A DNA stretch of 35,944 nt. Origin: Spirosoma fluviale. Lineage in GTDB: Bacteria; Bacteroidota; Bacteroidia; Cytophagales; Flexibacteraceae. This document shows positions 1 through 8,286 of this stretch, piece by piece. Under the pieces are notes generated by a model. It had not been told where the DNA came from, did not search any database, and saw only the letters and a program-made list of their open reading frames with translations. The stretch lies in NCBI GenBank assembly GCA_945902135.1, contig CAMDMI010000004.1, positions 1 through 35,944 of the forward strand. Direction: 5' to 3'. The position numbers were made by a program, and so were the translations under genes. Each line of letters opens with the position of its first letter. The stretch's first letter is position 1.

Positions 1-456
1 CCGGGTTGTCAGGGAGGAATTAGCATGGGTGAAAACTCTTATATGTACAAGCCAAACGCGGCAGGAGATTGTCTTTTTGAGCTTACTGCAGAGAATTGCA
101 AAGGATTGGTGAATGATCTAGATTTTTCAAAAATCATTCAGGTCCAAACCAGAAATTGCGGTGCCTTTGTTCCAAACCTTGTGATGATCAATGGCGAAAT
201 TGAAAGGAATACAGGATTTTATATTTTCCAGATAATTTCTGATAAAAATTCTCCAGACAAATGGCCATTCCTGAACGGTGGAAAATTGAAAATTTTCAAT
301 CGTTGGGGTAAGCCGGTTTATTCATCAGAAAGTTATAACAATGAGCTATCTTATGAAAAGCTCACAACTGACTACCAGGACGGCGTCTATTTTTACGAAT
401 ACGACAATCAGGAAATCAGCTTTAAAAAATCGGGATATTTTAATATTCAGCGATAA
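1..456 (+). CDS. T9SS type B cargo protein, C-terminal fragment (5' end outside window)
   Basis: The reading frame is open from base 1 and the first ATG, at 25, is internal-looking, so this is the 3' end of a longer gene. The last ~60 residues carry the gliding-motility-associated C-terminal pattern: LKIFNRWGKPVYSS, then YQDGVYFYEY and a closing beta strand. That domain (CHU_C, type B CTD) directs proteins through the type IX secretion system to the outside of the cell. The 'NRWG.xVY' core matches the second cargo gene at 9369-11486. Nothing in the visible part shows what the passenger does. The gene ends 3 bases before a strong terminator, so it closes its own transcription unit. The CTD assignment is firm; function is unknown. 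Confidence 0.85.
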   Translation, partial: PGCQGGISMGENSYMYKPNAAGDCLFELTAENCKGLVNDLDFSKIIQVQTRNCGAFVPNLVMINGEIERNTGFYIFQIISDKNSPDKWPFLNGGKLKIFNRWGKPVYSSESYNNELSYEKLTTDYQDGVYFYEYDNQEISFKKSGYFNIQR

Positions 457-458
457 GC

Positions 459-490
459 AAAAAAGCCCCGGAAAACCGGGGCTTTTTTTT
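459..490 (+). terminator. Rho-independent terminator after the T9SS cargo gene
   Basis: Stem GCCCCGG (465-471), loop AAAA, stem CCGGGGC (476-482), flanked by an A-run on the left and eight T on the right (483-490). The A-run and T-run can extend the stem and make it potentially bidirectional. Confidence 0.93.
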
Positions 491-567
491 GATTCATTTT
501 TTGGATTTAATCCCTTTCACAAGGAATTTCAGACAGATTTTCCTTGTTTTGCACCTTCTTAAATAAC

Positions 568-1521
568 ATGAGAAATTTCGAGGTAACAGGAAGAAAAGAT
601 ACCCGTTCAGGTTTTGGTCAAGCGATGCTGGAATTGGGTGACATTAATCCAAATGTGGTTGCACTTTGTGCAGATCTTACCGGCTCTCTTAAATTGGGAG
701 ATTTTGCTGCGAAATATCCGGAACGGTTTTTTCAAACCGGAATCGCGGAAGCCAATATGATTGGCCTTGCAGCAGGAATGACAATAGGAGGGAAGATCCC
801 ATTCACAAGTACTTTCGCTAACTTCTCTACCGGAAGGGTTTATGACCAGATTCGTCAGTCTGTGGCATACTCCGGGACAAATGTCAAAATATGTGCTTCT
901 CATGCAGGATTAACCCTTGGAGAAGATGGTGCCACGCATCAGATTCTGGAGGACCTTGGTATGATGAAGATGCTTCCACACATGACGGTAATAAATCCTT
1001 GCGATTATAACCAAACCCGGAGAGCAACCCATGCGATTGCTGACTGGCAAGGCCCGGTTTACCTTCGTTTCGGCAGACCTGTAATGCCTATCTTTTTCTC
1101 CGATGACCTCGAATTTACGGTTGGAAAAGGAGTTCTCATGAATGAGGGTACGGATGTGAGTATTTTTGCAACCGGACATCTTGTTTGGGAGGCATTGATC
1201 GCTTGTAAAAATTTGGAAGCAGATGGAATTTTTGCTGAGGTAATCAACATCCATACAATCAAGCCACTGGATGCTGAAATGATTCTTGCTTCTGTTTCGA
1301 AAACTGGTTGTGCCGTTTCTGCAGAGGAGCATCAACTTAATGGAGGACTGGGTGATAGCATCGCCCAATTGCTTTGCAGGAATTACCCTAAACCACTTGA
1401 AATGGTTGGGGTTCACGATTCATTTGGAGAAAGTGGAACTCCGGAAGCACTTATGGAGAAGTACGGATTGAATGCGGCAAACATTGAGGCTGCTGCAAAA
1501 AGGTCAATCTCCAGAAAGTAA
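568..1521 (+). CDS. Transketolase, C-terminal (pyrimidine-binding) subunit
   Basis: A 317-residue protein matching the C-terminal half of split, two-subunit transketolases: the pyrimidine-binding domain followed by the transketolase C-terminal domain. Landmarks are RFFQTGIAEANMIGLAAGM with E61, the ThDP-activating glutamate, then GEDGATHQILEDL and a C-terminal SAEEHQLNGGLGDSI segment. The partner N-terminal subunit, which binds the ThDP diphosphate, is usually the gene just upstream. Here the upstream neighbour is an unrelated T9SS gene closed by a terminator, so the partner must lie elsewhere. I chose ATG 568 (MRNFEV) over the in-frame 544 because homologues start close to the 'TRSGFG' motif. 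The enzyme moves two-carbon units in the pentose phosphate pathway, but only as a complex. A related role (DXS-like or a dedicated sugar pathway) is less likely. Confidence 0.88.
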   Translation: MRNFEVTGRKDTRSGFGQAMLELGDINPNVVALCADLTGSLKLGDFAAKYPERFFQTGIAEANMIGLAAGMTIGGKIPFTSTFANFSTGRVYDQIRQSVAYSGTNVKICASHAGLTLGEDGATHQILEDLGMMKMLPHMTVINPCDYNQTRRATHAIADWQGPVYLRFGRPVMPIFFSDDLEFTVGKGVLMNEGTDVSIFATGHLVWEALIACKNLEADGIFAEVINIHTIKPLDAEMILASVSKTGCAVSAEEHQLNGGLGDSIAQLLCRNYPKPLEMVGVHDSFGESGTPEALMEKYGLNAANIEAAAKRSISRK

Positions 1522-1623
1522 AATTAAATCCAATGGAATATTATTTTGTATAATCTATTTTATTCAAAATTATATTCTTTCTTTATTTGTATTACATACT
1601 TTTTTAAGCAACTATTATTTTTT

Positions 1624-2181
1624 ATGGAAACCCAAAAATTTGATGCCATCGACCGTAATATTCTGGGAATACTTCAGGAGAATGGCAAAATCACAAATGC
1701 TCAATTGTCAATTGATGTAGGACTTTCTCCTGCCCCAACTTTGGAACGCGTTAAGAAACTGGAAAAAAATGGGGTGATTGAAAGTTACCACGCCAAGTTG
1801 AACAAGCAAAAAGTTGGATTAGGCGTTTCTACTTTCGTACATGTTGCCCTGATTAGCCACCGTAAAGGAATTGTAGATTCTTTCGTAGAGCAAATTACCA
1901 GAATTCCTGAGGTTGTGGAATGTCACCACATTACAGGACAAGGAGATTTCATTCTGAAGGTAGTTTCACACGACATAAGCAGCTACCAGAAGTTGTTGGT
2001 GGAAGTTATCAATGAAATTCCCGAAATTGATAACACGCAGTCAACCGTGATTCTCTCTACTTTTAAGGATTCGCGTGTGATGCCGATTCCGGAAGAAACA
2101 AAAGATGATGACGAAGTTGAAGAACCGCTTATTCTGGAAAATCGTAAGTTTAAAAAGGCCGGAACCCGTCCCCGCGCTTAA
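1624..2181 (+). CDS. Lrp/AsnC family transcriptional regulator
   Basis: 185 residues from ATG 1624. The in-frame upstream ATG at 1546 would add a very hydrophobic AT-rich leader and is unlikely. Residues ~5-55 form the winged helix-turn-helix of the family (DAIDRNILGILQENGKITNA through LERVKKLEKNGVI). Residues ~65-140 form the RAM ligand-binding and oligomerisation domain (VPEVVECHHITGQGDFILK-type core). An acidic then basic C-terminal tail (KDDDEVEEP through KKAGTRPRA) is longer than in typical Lrp proteins. The menD ORF starts 8 bases after its stop, so the two are probably cotranscribed. The ligand and targets cannot be read from the sequence. Confidence 0.93.
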   Translation: METQKFDAIDRNILGILQENGKITNAQLSIDVGLSPAPTLERVKKLEKNGVIESYHAKLNKQKVGLGVSTFVHVALISHRKGIVDSFVEQITRIPEVVECHHITGQGDFILKVVSHDISSYQKLLVEVINEIPEIDNTQSTVILSTFKDSRVMPIPEETKDDDEVEEPLILENRKFKKAGTRPRA

Positions 2182-2189
2182 AATTCATA

Positions 2190-3914
2190 ATGATTCCGCC
2201 GCATGTATTAGAACTCTCAGCATTCTGCCTCGAAAGTGGAATTGATGTTTTCTATGCAAGTCCGGGATCAAGATCTGCTCCTTTGTTGCTTGCTCTTCAC
2301 CGCGCAGGTATTCATATTGAGATGCTTGCCGATGAACGCAGTATGGCATTTCGAGCCATGGGCTATAGTTTGGCGAGCGGAAAAGTTGTTGGGATTTTTT
2401 GCACCTCAGGAACTGCTGTCCTCAATCTTGGACCAGCCATTGCTGAAGCTTTTTATCAGCAGGCAAGGCTTTTTATTCTAACAGCAGACAGGCCTGCCGA
2501 ATTGATTGACCAGCACGAGGGTCAGTCGATTCGTCAAACAGGAATCTTTTCTGCACATACGGTTTTCTCGGCATCAATTCCTTCCACTGATCAGCACCCT
2601 GCTGCATTGATCCATACAAGGCGTTTGCTGAATCAGGCTTTATACGCTTGTCTTGCTCCGGCTGGCGGACCTGTTCATTTAAATTTTCCTTTTCGGGAAC
2701 CTTTTTATCCCAAAAGTGCGCTTGAATTCAAGCCAGTTGAGAGTAAAAAAAATGCCGTTAATGTCCAGCGGCCTGAAGCCAGATTACCACGGGAAGAATT
2801 AAGCTTCCTCATTGAGCGCTGGAATGCAGCACCAAAGCGCCTTTTGATTGCAGGGCAATTACTGCCAGACCACGCACTTTCAAATGCATGTAAAGCACTT
2901 TCCGAATATGCTTTTTGTCCGGTTCTTGGAGATGCCAGCCACAACCTTCGCGGCCCTCATGGACTTGTATTGCATTCCGACCATTTTCAGGATGGATTTC
3001 TGGGTTCTGAAGAATGCCGGGCTGATATCATTCTCAGTATTGGGAAAGGCCATGTTTCTAAGTCTGTAAAAAAATACCTTGCCGAAAATCCAGGAACAGA
3101 GCATTGGCATATTCAGGAAGAAGGATATCCTGCCGATCCATTTGGAAACCTGAGCAAGGTTATCAATGCAAAGCCTGAATGGCTCATTACCAAACTTGCC
3201 GAAGCTTCGTGTTTTTCGCCAGTGGAGAATAATTCCATTTCCAAATCTTGGTTTGAGCGTTGGATTCAAGCAGAAGCAGAAGTGACTGCAGCAATGGCAA
3301 AGCTTCTGCCGGAAGTGCAATGGAGTGACCTTTCTGTAACCGCAAAATTTTTAGAAACACTTCCCGACCAAGCAATCTTATTCTTAGGCAATAGCATGCC
3401 CATCAGGTACGCTTTGTGGTTGTCGGGCATCAGTAACGGAAAACAACTTGATATTTACACAAACCGGGGAACCTCAGGAATTGACGGTTGCCTTTCTACG
3501 GCAATCGGGATTGCGGATGCCCACCCGAAAAAGAAGGTTTTTGTTCTCATTGGGGATATGGGTTTTCTTTATGACCGAAATGCATTTTGGACAAACAGGA
3601 TTCCGGGAAACTTAAAAGTTCTGGTCTTAAACAACGGTGGAGGCAATATTTTTCGCATTCTTCCTTCGTCTTCAGGCCTACCCGAAATGGCCGATTATTT
3701 TGAAATGGACCAAAGACAAACAACAGAAGGAACTTGCCTGGATGCGGGAATAATGCGATTTACAGCAAAAAATGAATTTGAGTTTGAGTCAGTTCTGCCT
3801 GAATACTTCAATCATATTGGCACTTCAGTCCTCGAAGTATTTACAGATAAAGAAGTCAACCATTCCGAGATTCAAAAGTTCAGATCCAGAATTAGGCAGG
3901 TTAATGGAAAATGA
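2190..3914 (+). CDS. menD: MenD: SEPHCHC synthase (menaquinone biosynthesis)
   Basis: 574 residues, the expected size for 2-succinyl-5-enolpyruvyl-6-hydroxy-3-cyclohexene-1-carboxylate synthase. This ThDP enzyme joins isochorismate to the succinic semialdehyde unit from 2-oxoglutarate, the first committed step of menaquinone synthesis. Signatures are the N-terminal SPGSRSAPLLLAL, the DERSMAFRAMGYS segment with the cofactor-activating glutamate, CTSGTAVLNLGPAIAEA, LTADRPAEL, and the C-terminal ThDP/Mg motif GDMGFLYDRNAFW ending in NNGGGNIF. It starts 8 bases after the Lrp gene and overlaps the next gene by 11 bases. No other men genes are visible here. Confidence 0.96.
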   Translation: MIPPHVLELSAFCLESGIDVFYASPGSRSAPLLLALHRAGIHIEMLADERSMAFRAMGYSLASGKVVGIFCTSGTAVLNLGPAIAEAFYQQARLFILTADRPAELIDQHEGQSIRQTGIFSAHTVFSASIPSTDQHPAALIHTRRLLNQALYACLAPAGGPVHLNFPFREPFYPKSALEFKPVESKKNAVNVQRPEARLPREELSFLIERWNAAPKRLLIAGQLLPDHALSNACKALSEYAFCPVLGDASHNLRGPHGLVLHSDHFQDGFLGSEECRADIILSIGKGHVSKSVKKYLAENPGTEHWHIQEEGYPADPFGNLSKVINAKPEWLITKLAEASCFSPVENNSISKSWFERWIQAEAEVTAAMAKLLPEVQWSDLSVTAKFLETLPDQAILFLGNSMPIRYALWLSGISNGKQLDIYTNRGTSGIDGCLSTAIGIADAHPKKKVFVLIGDMGFLYDRNAFWTNRIPGNLKVLVLNNGGGNIFRILPSSSGLPEMADYFEMDQRQTTEGTCLDAGIMRFTAKNEFEFESVLPEYFNHIGTSVLEVFTDKEVNHSEIQKFRSRIRQVNGK

Positions 3915-4458
3915 AAAGGTACCAAATCCATGGAAAACCCTTTCTGAAAAGGAGGTTTATTCAAATCCATGGATTAAAATCTCCCACCACGAGGTAATCA
4001 ATCCTTCAGGAGGAAAAGGAATTTATGGGGTTGTTAGTTTTCGAAACAAAGCCATCGGTGTAGTTCCTGTAGACGATGAATTGCATACTTATTTGGTTGG
4101 TCAATTCCGGTATACGCTCAATGAATACAGTTGGGAAATCCCTGAGGGTGGAGGTCCGGAAGGAGAGGAGCCTGCCATTACGGCAGTGCGGGAACTGCGG
4201 GAAGAAACTGGACTGCAGGCTGGAAGTCTGGAACTTCTGGGTAAAATCCATACTTCTAATTCCGTAACCGATGAGGTTGGTTATCTTTTCCTTGCGAAAG
4301 ATTTAAAGCAACTTGATTCAAGCCCTGAGGAAACGGAAGACATCACAGTGCGCCGGATTCCCTTGGCTCAAGCAGTTCAAATGGTTGAATCGGGTGAAAT
4401 AACCGACTCCCTTAGCATGACCGGAATCCTGCTTGCCGCCAGACGATTTGGCATATAG
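3904..4458 (+). CDS. NUDIX hydrolase, ADP-ribose pyrophosphatase-like
   Basis: 184 residues. The complete NUDIX box GX5EX7REUXEEXGU is present around residues 80-102, ending in RELREETGL, with the metal-binding glutamates intact. The preceding YSWEIPEGG and the following proline-poor beta region resemble the NudF/ADP-ribose pyrophosphatase branch rather than MutT. Start ATG 3904 (MENEKVPNPW) sits 11 bases inside the end of menD, typical of translational coupling; the longer reading frame from 3772 is menD read in another frame. Its end is 10 bases from the convergent rhomboid gene with no terminator visible. Substrate (ADP-ribose or another nucleoside diphosphate sugar) is inferred only. Confidence 0.9.
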   Translation: MENEKVPNPWKTLSEKEVYSNPWIKISHHEVINPSGGKGIYGVVSFRNKAIGVVPVDDELHTYLVGQFRYTLNEYSWEIPEGGGPEGEEPAITAVRELREETGLQAGSLELLGKIHTSNSVTDEVGYLFLAKDLKQLDSSPEETEDITVRRIPLAQAVQMVESGEITDSLSMTGILLAARRFGI

Positions 4459-4468
4459 GAATATCTCA

Positions 4469-5338
4469 TTAACCGCTGATGGTCCAGGTCCATGGACCGT
4501 GCCTAAAGGTTTTTGCAGTTTGCTGGACTGAATGGGCACTTTCGGGCGTAATTTTATCTGGATTGTCATCCGCTTCCTTTTCTTCATCGGTTCGGATTCT
4601 TGGTTTCCCATGTTGCCAAATGAGATCATCCGGATGAATTACATTTCGATTGCCGTCCACAAAATGTGCTGAAGAACCCATCCAATACGGATACGAATCA
4701 TCGGGTTCAGTTATTTTTTCTTTGACAGGCTCGTTTTCATTTAACCTTATTTCCTTTCTCCAGTACCAGGCCGCCAAACAACCTGCAAGTAAGCCCATCA
4801 GATGGCCTTCCCAAGAGATTCCAGATTTAACCGGGAGCAAGCCATAAACCATTCCTCCGTAAAGGAAGGCCAAGCCGCCAGCGATAACCATGGCTTTACG
4901 ACCCATTCGGGCGAAACCAGCCACAAGGAGGAAACCAAGTAAGGCATAAACCCATCCTGAAGCACCAATTACAATTCCGGGCCTAGCAAAACACCAGGTC
5001 CAAAATCCTGATATGAGAAAAGTAAAAGCCCATACCTTCCAGAATATTTCTTTTACAAGATTGTAAATCAGTGTACTAAGAAGAATAAATGGAAGCAGGT
5101 TTGATGCCAGGTGCATCGCATTGGCGTGAAGGAAAGGAAAGAAAATGATTCCTGCCAAACCTCGAAGTTCCCTTGGGCGCAACCCGTATGAAGAAAAAGA
5201 GGTATCAAAAAACCATTCCAGAAAAAGAATAAAAACCATAAAAGTCCCGGCCAAAGCCGAAGGCAGGAGGGAATAGGCAAACTGGTTCGGGCTGTTGCCC
5301 AAACTTTTTTGTTCCCGGTTTTTATTTTTTTTCAGCAT
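4469..5338 (-). CDS. Rhomboid family intramembrane serine protease
   Basis: 289 residues with about six hydrophobic segments. The catalytic dyad is visible as GASGW (S127) and the later membrane-helix histidine in WEGHLMG (H179). The HANAMHLASN segment in an earlier helix matches the conserved rhomboid H-x4-HLxxN. Rhomboids cleave membrane proteins within the bilayer. A ~90-residue hydrophilic C-terminal tail, rich in acidic residues and tryptophan, follows the last helix. I chose ATG 5338 (MLKKNKNRE): longer in-frame starts run into the divergent kinase gene, and a TATTTTTG -7 box lies at 5363-5370. The gene is convergent with the NUDIX gene, 10 bases apart. Substrate unknown. Confidence 0.88.
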   Translation of the reverse strand: MLKKNKNREQKSLGNSPNQFAYSLLPSALAGTFMVFILFLEWFFDTSFSSYGLRPRELRGLAGIIFFPFLHANAMHLASNLLPFILLSTLIYNLVKEIFWKVWAFTFLISGFWTWCFARPGIVIGASGWVYALLGFLLVAGFARMGRKAMVIAGGLAFLYGGMVYGLLPVKSGISWEGHLMGLLAGCLAAWYWRKEIRLNENEPVKEKITEPDDSYPYWMGSSAHFVDGNRNVIHPDDLIWQHGKPRIRTDEEKEADDNPDKITPESAHSVQQTAKTFRHGPWTWTISG

Positions 5339-5362
5339 TAAGCCCTCACTTTTTTCTGATTC

Positions 5363-5370
5363 CAAAAATA
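5363..5370 (-). promoter_or_regulatory. Predicted -7 box for the rhomboid gene
   Basis: On the minus strand this reads TATTTTTG, an exact match to the Bacteroidota -7 consensus TAnnTTTG, 24 bases upstream of the rhomboid ATG. No clear -33 TTTG was found, so the call is weak. Confidence 0.4.
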
Positions 5371-5399
5371 CTATCAATATTGAGGCCAGAATTTGAATC

Positions 5400-6029
5400 A
5401 TGCATATTGCGGTAGCGGGAAACATCGGGGCAGGCAAATCCACCCTAGCACAAAAATTAGCCAATCATTACAACTGGGAGGTTTTCTATGAATCTGTTGA
5501 CGACAATCCGTACCTCTCGGATTTTTATGACGACATGAACAAATGGGCATTCCACCTGCAGGTTTATTTCCTTTCCACAAGGATAAAACAGGTGCTGGAT
5601 ATTCAGGCTACCAGCCGCACAATTATTCAGGATCGGACCATCTATGAAGATGCTGTGATTTTTGCCCGCAACCTTCATGCTTCTGGGCATATAAATAAGC
5701 GTGATTACAACAATTACTTGAACCTGTTTGACACCATGACGGGCTTTGTAAAGCCGCCGGATCTTCTCATTTACCTGCGGGCAAGCACGCCAACCCTTGT
5801 GAAGCGAATCGAAATGCGCGGCCGGGAATATGAAAACAACATCAAGCTGGAATATTTGCGCAAGCTTGGAGAATCATACGAAGACTGGATTTCAACTTAT
5901 GACCGTGGGAATCTCTTGGTTATTAATGCGGATGAACTTGATTTTGTAAGCCACCAGGAAGACTTGGGCAAAATCATCGGCATGGTTGATCGTGAATTGT
6001 ATGGCATTTTTGGTACAAACCAAGCATAG
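5400..6029 (+). CDS. Deoxynucleoside kinase (dAK/dGK family)
   Basis: 209 residues. The P-loop GNIGAGKST lies at residues 8-16. An E-to-D variant of the 'ERS' base-recognition motif reads IIQDRTIYEDAVIFA, and a LID-like stretch KRIEMRGREYE follows. This is the non-thymidine deoxynucleoside kinase family, which phosphorylates deoxyadenosine, deoxyguanosine or deoxycytidine in the salvage pathway. Length and the YESVDDNPYL motif fit bacterial dAK/dGK proteins. It starts 61 bases from the divergent rhomboid gene and is followed by a 64-base gap before the peptidase gene. Base specificity cannot be decided from sequence alone. Confidence 0.92.
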   Translation: MHIAVAGNIGAGKSTLAQKLANHYNWEVFYESVDDNPYLSDFYDDMNKWAFHLQVYFLSTRIKQVLDIQATSRTIIQDRTIYEDAVIFARNLHASGHINKRDYNNYLNLFDTMTGFVKPPDLLIYLRASTPTLVKRIEMRGREYENNIKLEYLRKLGESYEDWISTYDRGNLLVINADELDFVSHQEDLGKIIGMVDRELYGIFGTNQA

Positions 6030-6093
6030 CTAATTTTTATAATTGTTTTGAAATGGCCATCCCTTTTGGCCCAACTACTAATTTTAAATACTG

Positions 6094-8286
6094 ATGATCC
6101 GAATTTCTTTAAATGTTTCAAAAACAACTGGTTTTTTATTTCTACTATTTCTAAGTCAAAATTTTTTGCAGGCCCAGCTTCGCAAGGATTTCACTTTGGA
6201 TGATATCTGGAAAAATCCAGTTTGGAGGTCTGAAGGTGTGGATGAAGTCAACTGGTTTAAAAGCGGTTCACAATATTCAGCCCTGAAAGATGGCAATATC
6301 GAGGTTTATGACATCAAAACGGGCCTTCGGGTTCGCACACTTCTAGAAGGAAGCAAACTGAAACTAGATTCTTCAATCCTTGATATTCAGAATTATACGC
6401 TGAGTCCGGATGAAAACCAGTTGCTGATTGAAACCGGAATAGAGCCAATTTACAGACGGAGTTCCCGGGCTTTTTTCTATTTGTATAATCTAAAATCAGG
6501 GAATCTTCAGGCGATTATGCCAGGGAAAAAGATATACCTCGCAAATTTCTCACCGGACGGAAAACAGGTTGCTTTTGGTTATGAAAATAACCTTTATCTG
6601 CACGATGTGGGCACAGGTAAAGAAAAGGCCATCACAAGCACTGGGAAAATCAATGAGATTATTCATGGAAGTACCGATTGGGTTTATGAGGAAGAATTTG
6701 AGTTTTGGAAGGCATTTCATTGGTCGCCTGATTCCAAAAAAATTGCCTTCATGACTTTTGACGAAAGGGAAGTTCCGAGCTACAATATGCAAATGTGGGG
6801 TAGCCTCTATCCCAAGGATTATAAATTCAAATATCCCAAAGCAGGTGAGCGCAATTCCCGGGTGGATGTTTCTATTTACGACCTTGCAAGTAGTAAAACC
6901 TTGCCGCTGGAAGAAGGCGCTGAGAATGACCAATACATCGCGCGCATGCAATGGACGCGCAATTCTGGAATATTATCCATGCGCAGGTTGAACAGGCTTC
7001 AGAATAAAATAGAACTTCTGCATGCGGATGCCACAAGTGGCAAGCTCACCGTTGTGTTGGAGGAAAATAGTTCCACATTCCATGAAATGAACGATGATTT
7101 ACGCTATCTGGAAAATGGACGGGAATTTATCTGGAGTTCTGATAAGTCTGGATTTCAGCATTTATATCTCCATTCAATGGACGGAAAATTAATCCGACCC
7201 ATTACCAGCGGCAATTGGGAAGTGAGTAGCTTTTTGGGGATTGATGAAAAGAAAGGCTTGCTCTATTTTATGAGTACTGAAGACGGGTCGGTACAAAGAC
7301 AATTATACAGTGTAGCCGTAAGCGGAAATAACAAGCGCCGACTAAGTGAAGGAAAAGGCACGCATTCCGTGGGTTTCAACCCAGACTTTTCCTATTATAT
7401 TGATGATTTTAGTTCTGCAGCCAATGTTCCTGTAACTACCCTTTATCAATCTAATGGGAAGGCGGTAAAGGTTTTAGAAGACAATAAATCGCTGAAAGAC
7501 AGGCTTTCAAATTTCAACATTGCTCCAAAAACATTTTTTGAAGTTACCACAGCCAAAGGCATTAAGCTCAATGCTTGGATGATTAAGCCTATCAATTTTG
7601 ATCCAGGTAAGAAATATCCGGTTCTGATGCATTGCTATGGTGGCCCTGGTCACCAAACGGTAACCGATGCATGGGCTGGGGCTGATTTTTTCTGGTATCA
7701 GATGCTTGCTTCCAAAGGTTTTATTGTGGTTTCTGTGGACAACAGAGGCACTGGCGGAAAGGGCTCCGAATTCAGGAAATCTACTTACGCCCAATTGGGA
7801 AAGCTGGAGTGCGAAGACCAGACCGATGCTGCCCGCTGGCTTGGAACTCAGTCATGGGTTGATGCCGGTAGGATTGGAATCTGGGGATGGAGTTTCGGCG
7901 GATATCTCACTTCCCTTTGCCTGACAAAAGGCGCGGATGTTTTTAAAACAGGAATTGCAGTAGCACCGGTTACAAACTGGCGGTTCTATGACTCAATTTA
8001 TACAGAGCGATATCTGAAATTGCCTTCGGAAAATGCGGTTGGGTACGATGATAATTCCCCTGTTACGCATGCTGACAAACTCAAGGGCAATTATCTTTTG
8101 GTCCATGGAACAGGCGACGACAATGTCCATTTCCAGAATGCAATTTCATTGGTAAATGCTCTTGTAAAGGCAAATAGGCCATTCGATTCGGCTTATTATC
8201 CCAACCGAAACCATGGAATTTATGGTGGAAGCACCAGGCTTCACCTCTATACCAAGATGACAAATTTCATTCTTGAAAATCTGTAA
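6094..8286 (+). CDS. S9 family dipeptidyl peptidase IV-like protease, secreted
   Basis: 730 residues. A signal peptide (hydrophobic TTGFLFLLFLSQNFLQA, cleavage before QLRKDF) implies export to the periplasm. Residues ~40-460 form the DPP-IV beta-propeller, including the DWVYEEEFEFW motif whose paired glutamates hold the substrate amino terminus. The C-terminal alpha/beta hydrolase has the triad S600 (GWSFGGY), D675 (GTGDDNVHF) and H707 (NRNHGIYGG). All catalytic residues are present, so it should release N-terminal X-Pro (or X-Ala) dipeptides from oligopeptides. Its last 20 bases overlap the convergent gene on the other strand. No clear promoter; TAATTTTA about 15 bases upstream is a poor -7 match. 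Confidence 0.95.
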   Translation: MIRISLNVSKTTGFLFLLFLSQNFLQAQLRKDFTLDDIWKNPVWRSEGVDEVNWFKSGSQYSALKDGNIEVYDIKTGLRVRTLLEGSKLKLDSSILDIQNYTLSPDENQLLIETGIEPIYRRSSRAFFYLYNLKSGNLQAIMPGKKIYLANFSPDGKQVAFGYENNLYLHDVGTGKEKAITSTGKINEIIHGSTDWVYEEEFEFWKAFHWSPDSKKIAFMTFDEREVPSYNMQMWGSLYPKDYKFKYPKAGERNSRVDVSIYDLASSKTLPLEEGAENDQYIARMQWTRNSGILSMRRLNRLQNKIELLHADATSGKLTVVLEENSSTFHEMNDDLRYLENGREFIWSSDKSGFQHLYLHSMDGKLIRPITSGNWEVSSFLGIDEKKGLLYFMSTEDGSVQRQLYSVAVSGNNKRRLSEGKGTHSVGFNPDFSYYIDDFSSAANVPVTTLYQSNGKAVKVLEDNKSLKDRLSNFNIAPKTFFEVTTAKGIKLNAWMIKPINFDPGKKYPVLMHCYGGPGHQTVTDAWAGADFFWYQMLASKGFIVVSVDNRGTGGKGSEFRKSTYAQLGKLECEDQTDAARWLGTQSWVDAGRIGIWGWSFGGYLTSLCLTKGADVFKTGIAVAPVTNWRFYDSIYTERYLKLPSENAVGYDDNSPVTHADKLKGNYLLVHGTGDDNVHFQNAISLVNALVKANRPFDSAYYPNRNHGIYGGSTRLHLYTKMTNFILENL

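Noticed and set aside
2705-3375. Several open frames opposite menD.
   Set aside because: They are shadows of a strongly conserved gene and lack motifs or promoters.
4487-4498. 12-bp palindrome GGTCCATGGACC near the NUDIX-rhomboid junction.
   Set aside because: It lies inside the rhomboid coding end (encoding GPWTW-type residues), with no T-run and no promoter nearby; likely coincidental.
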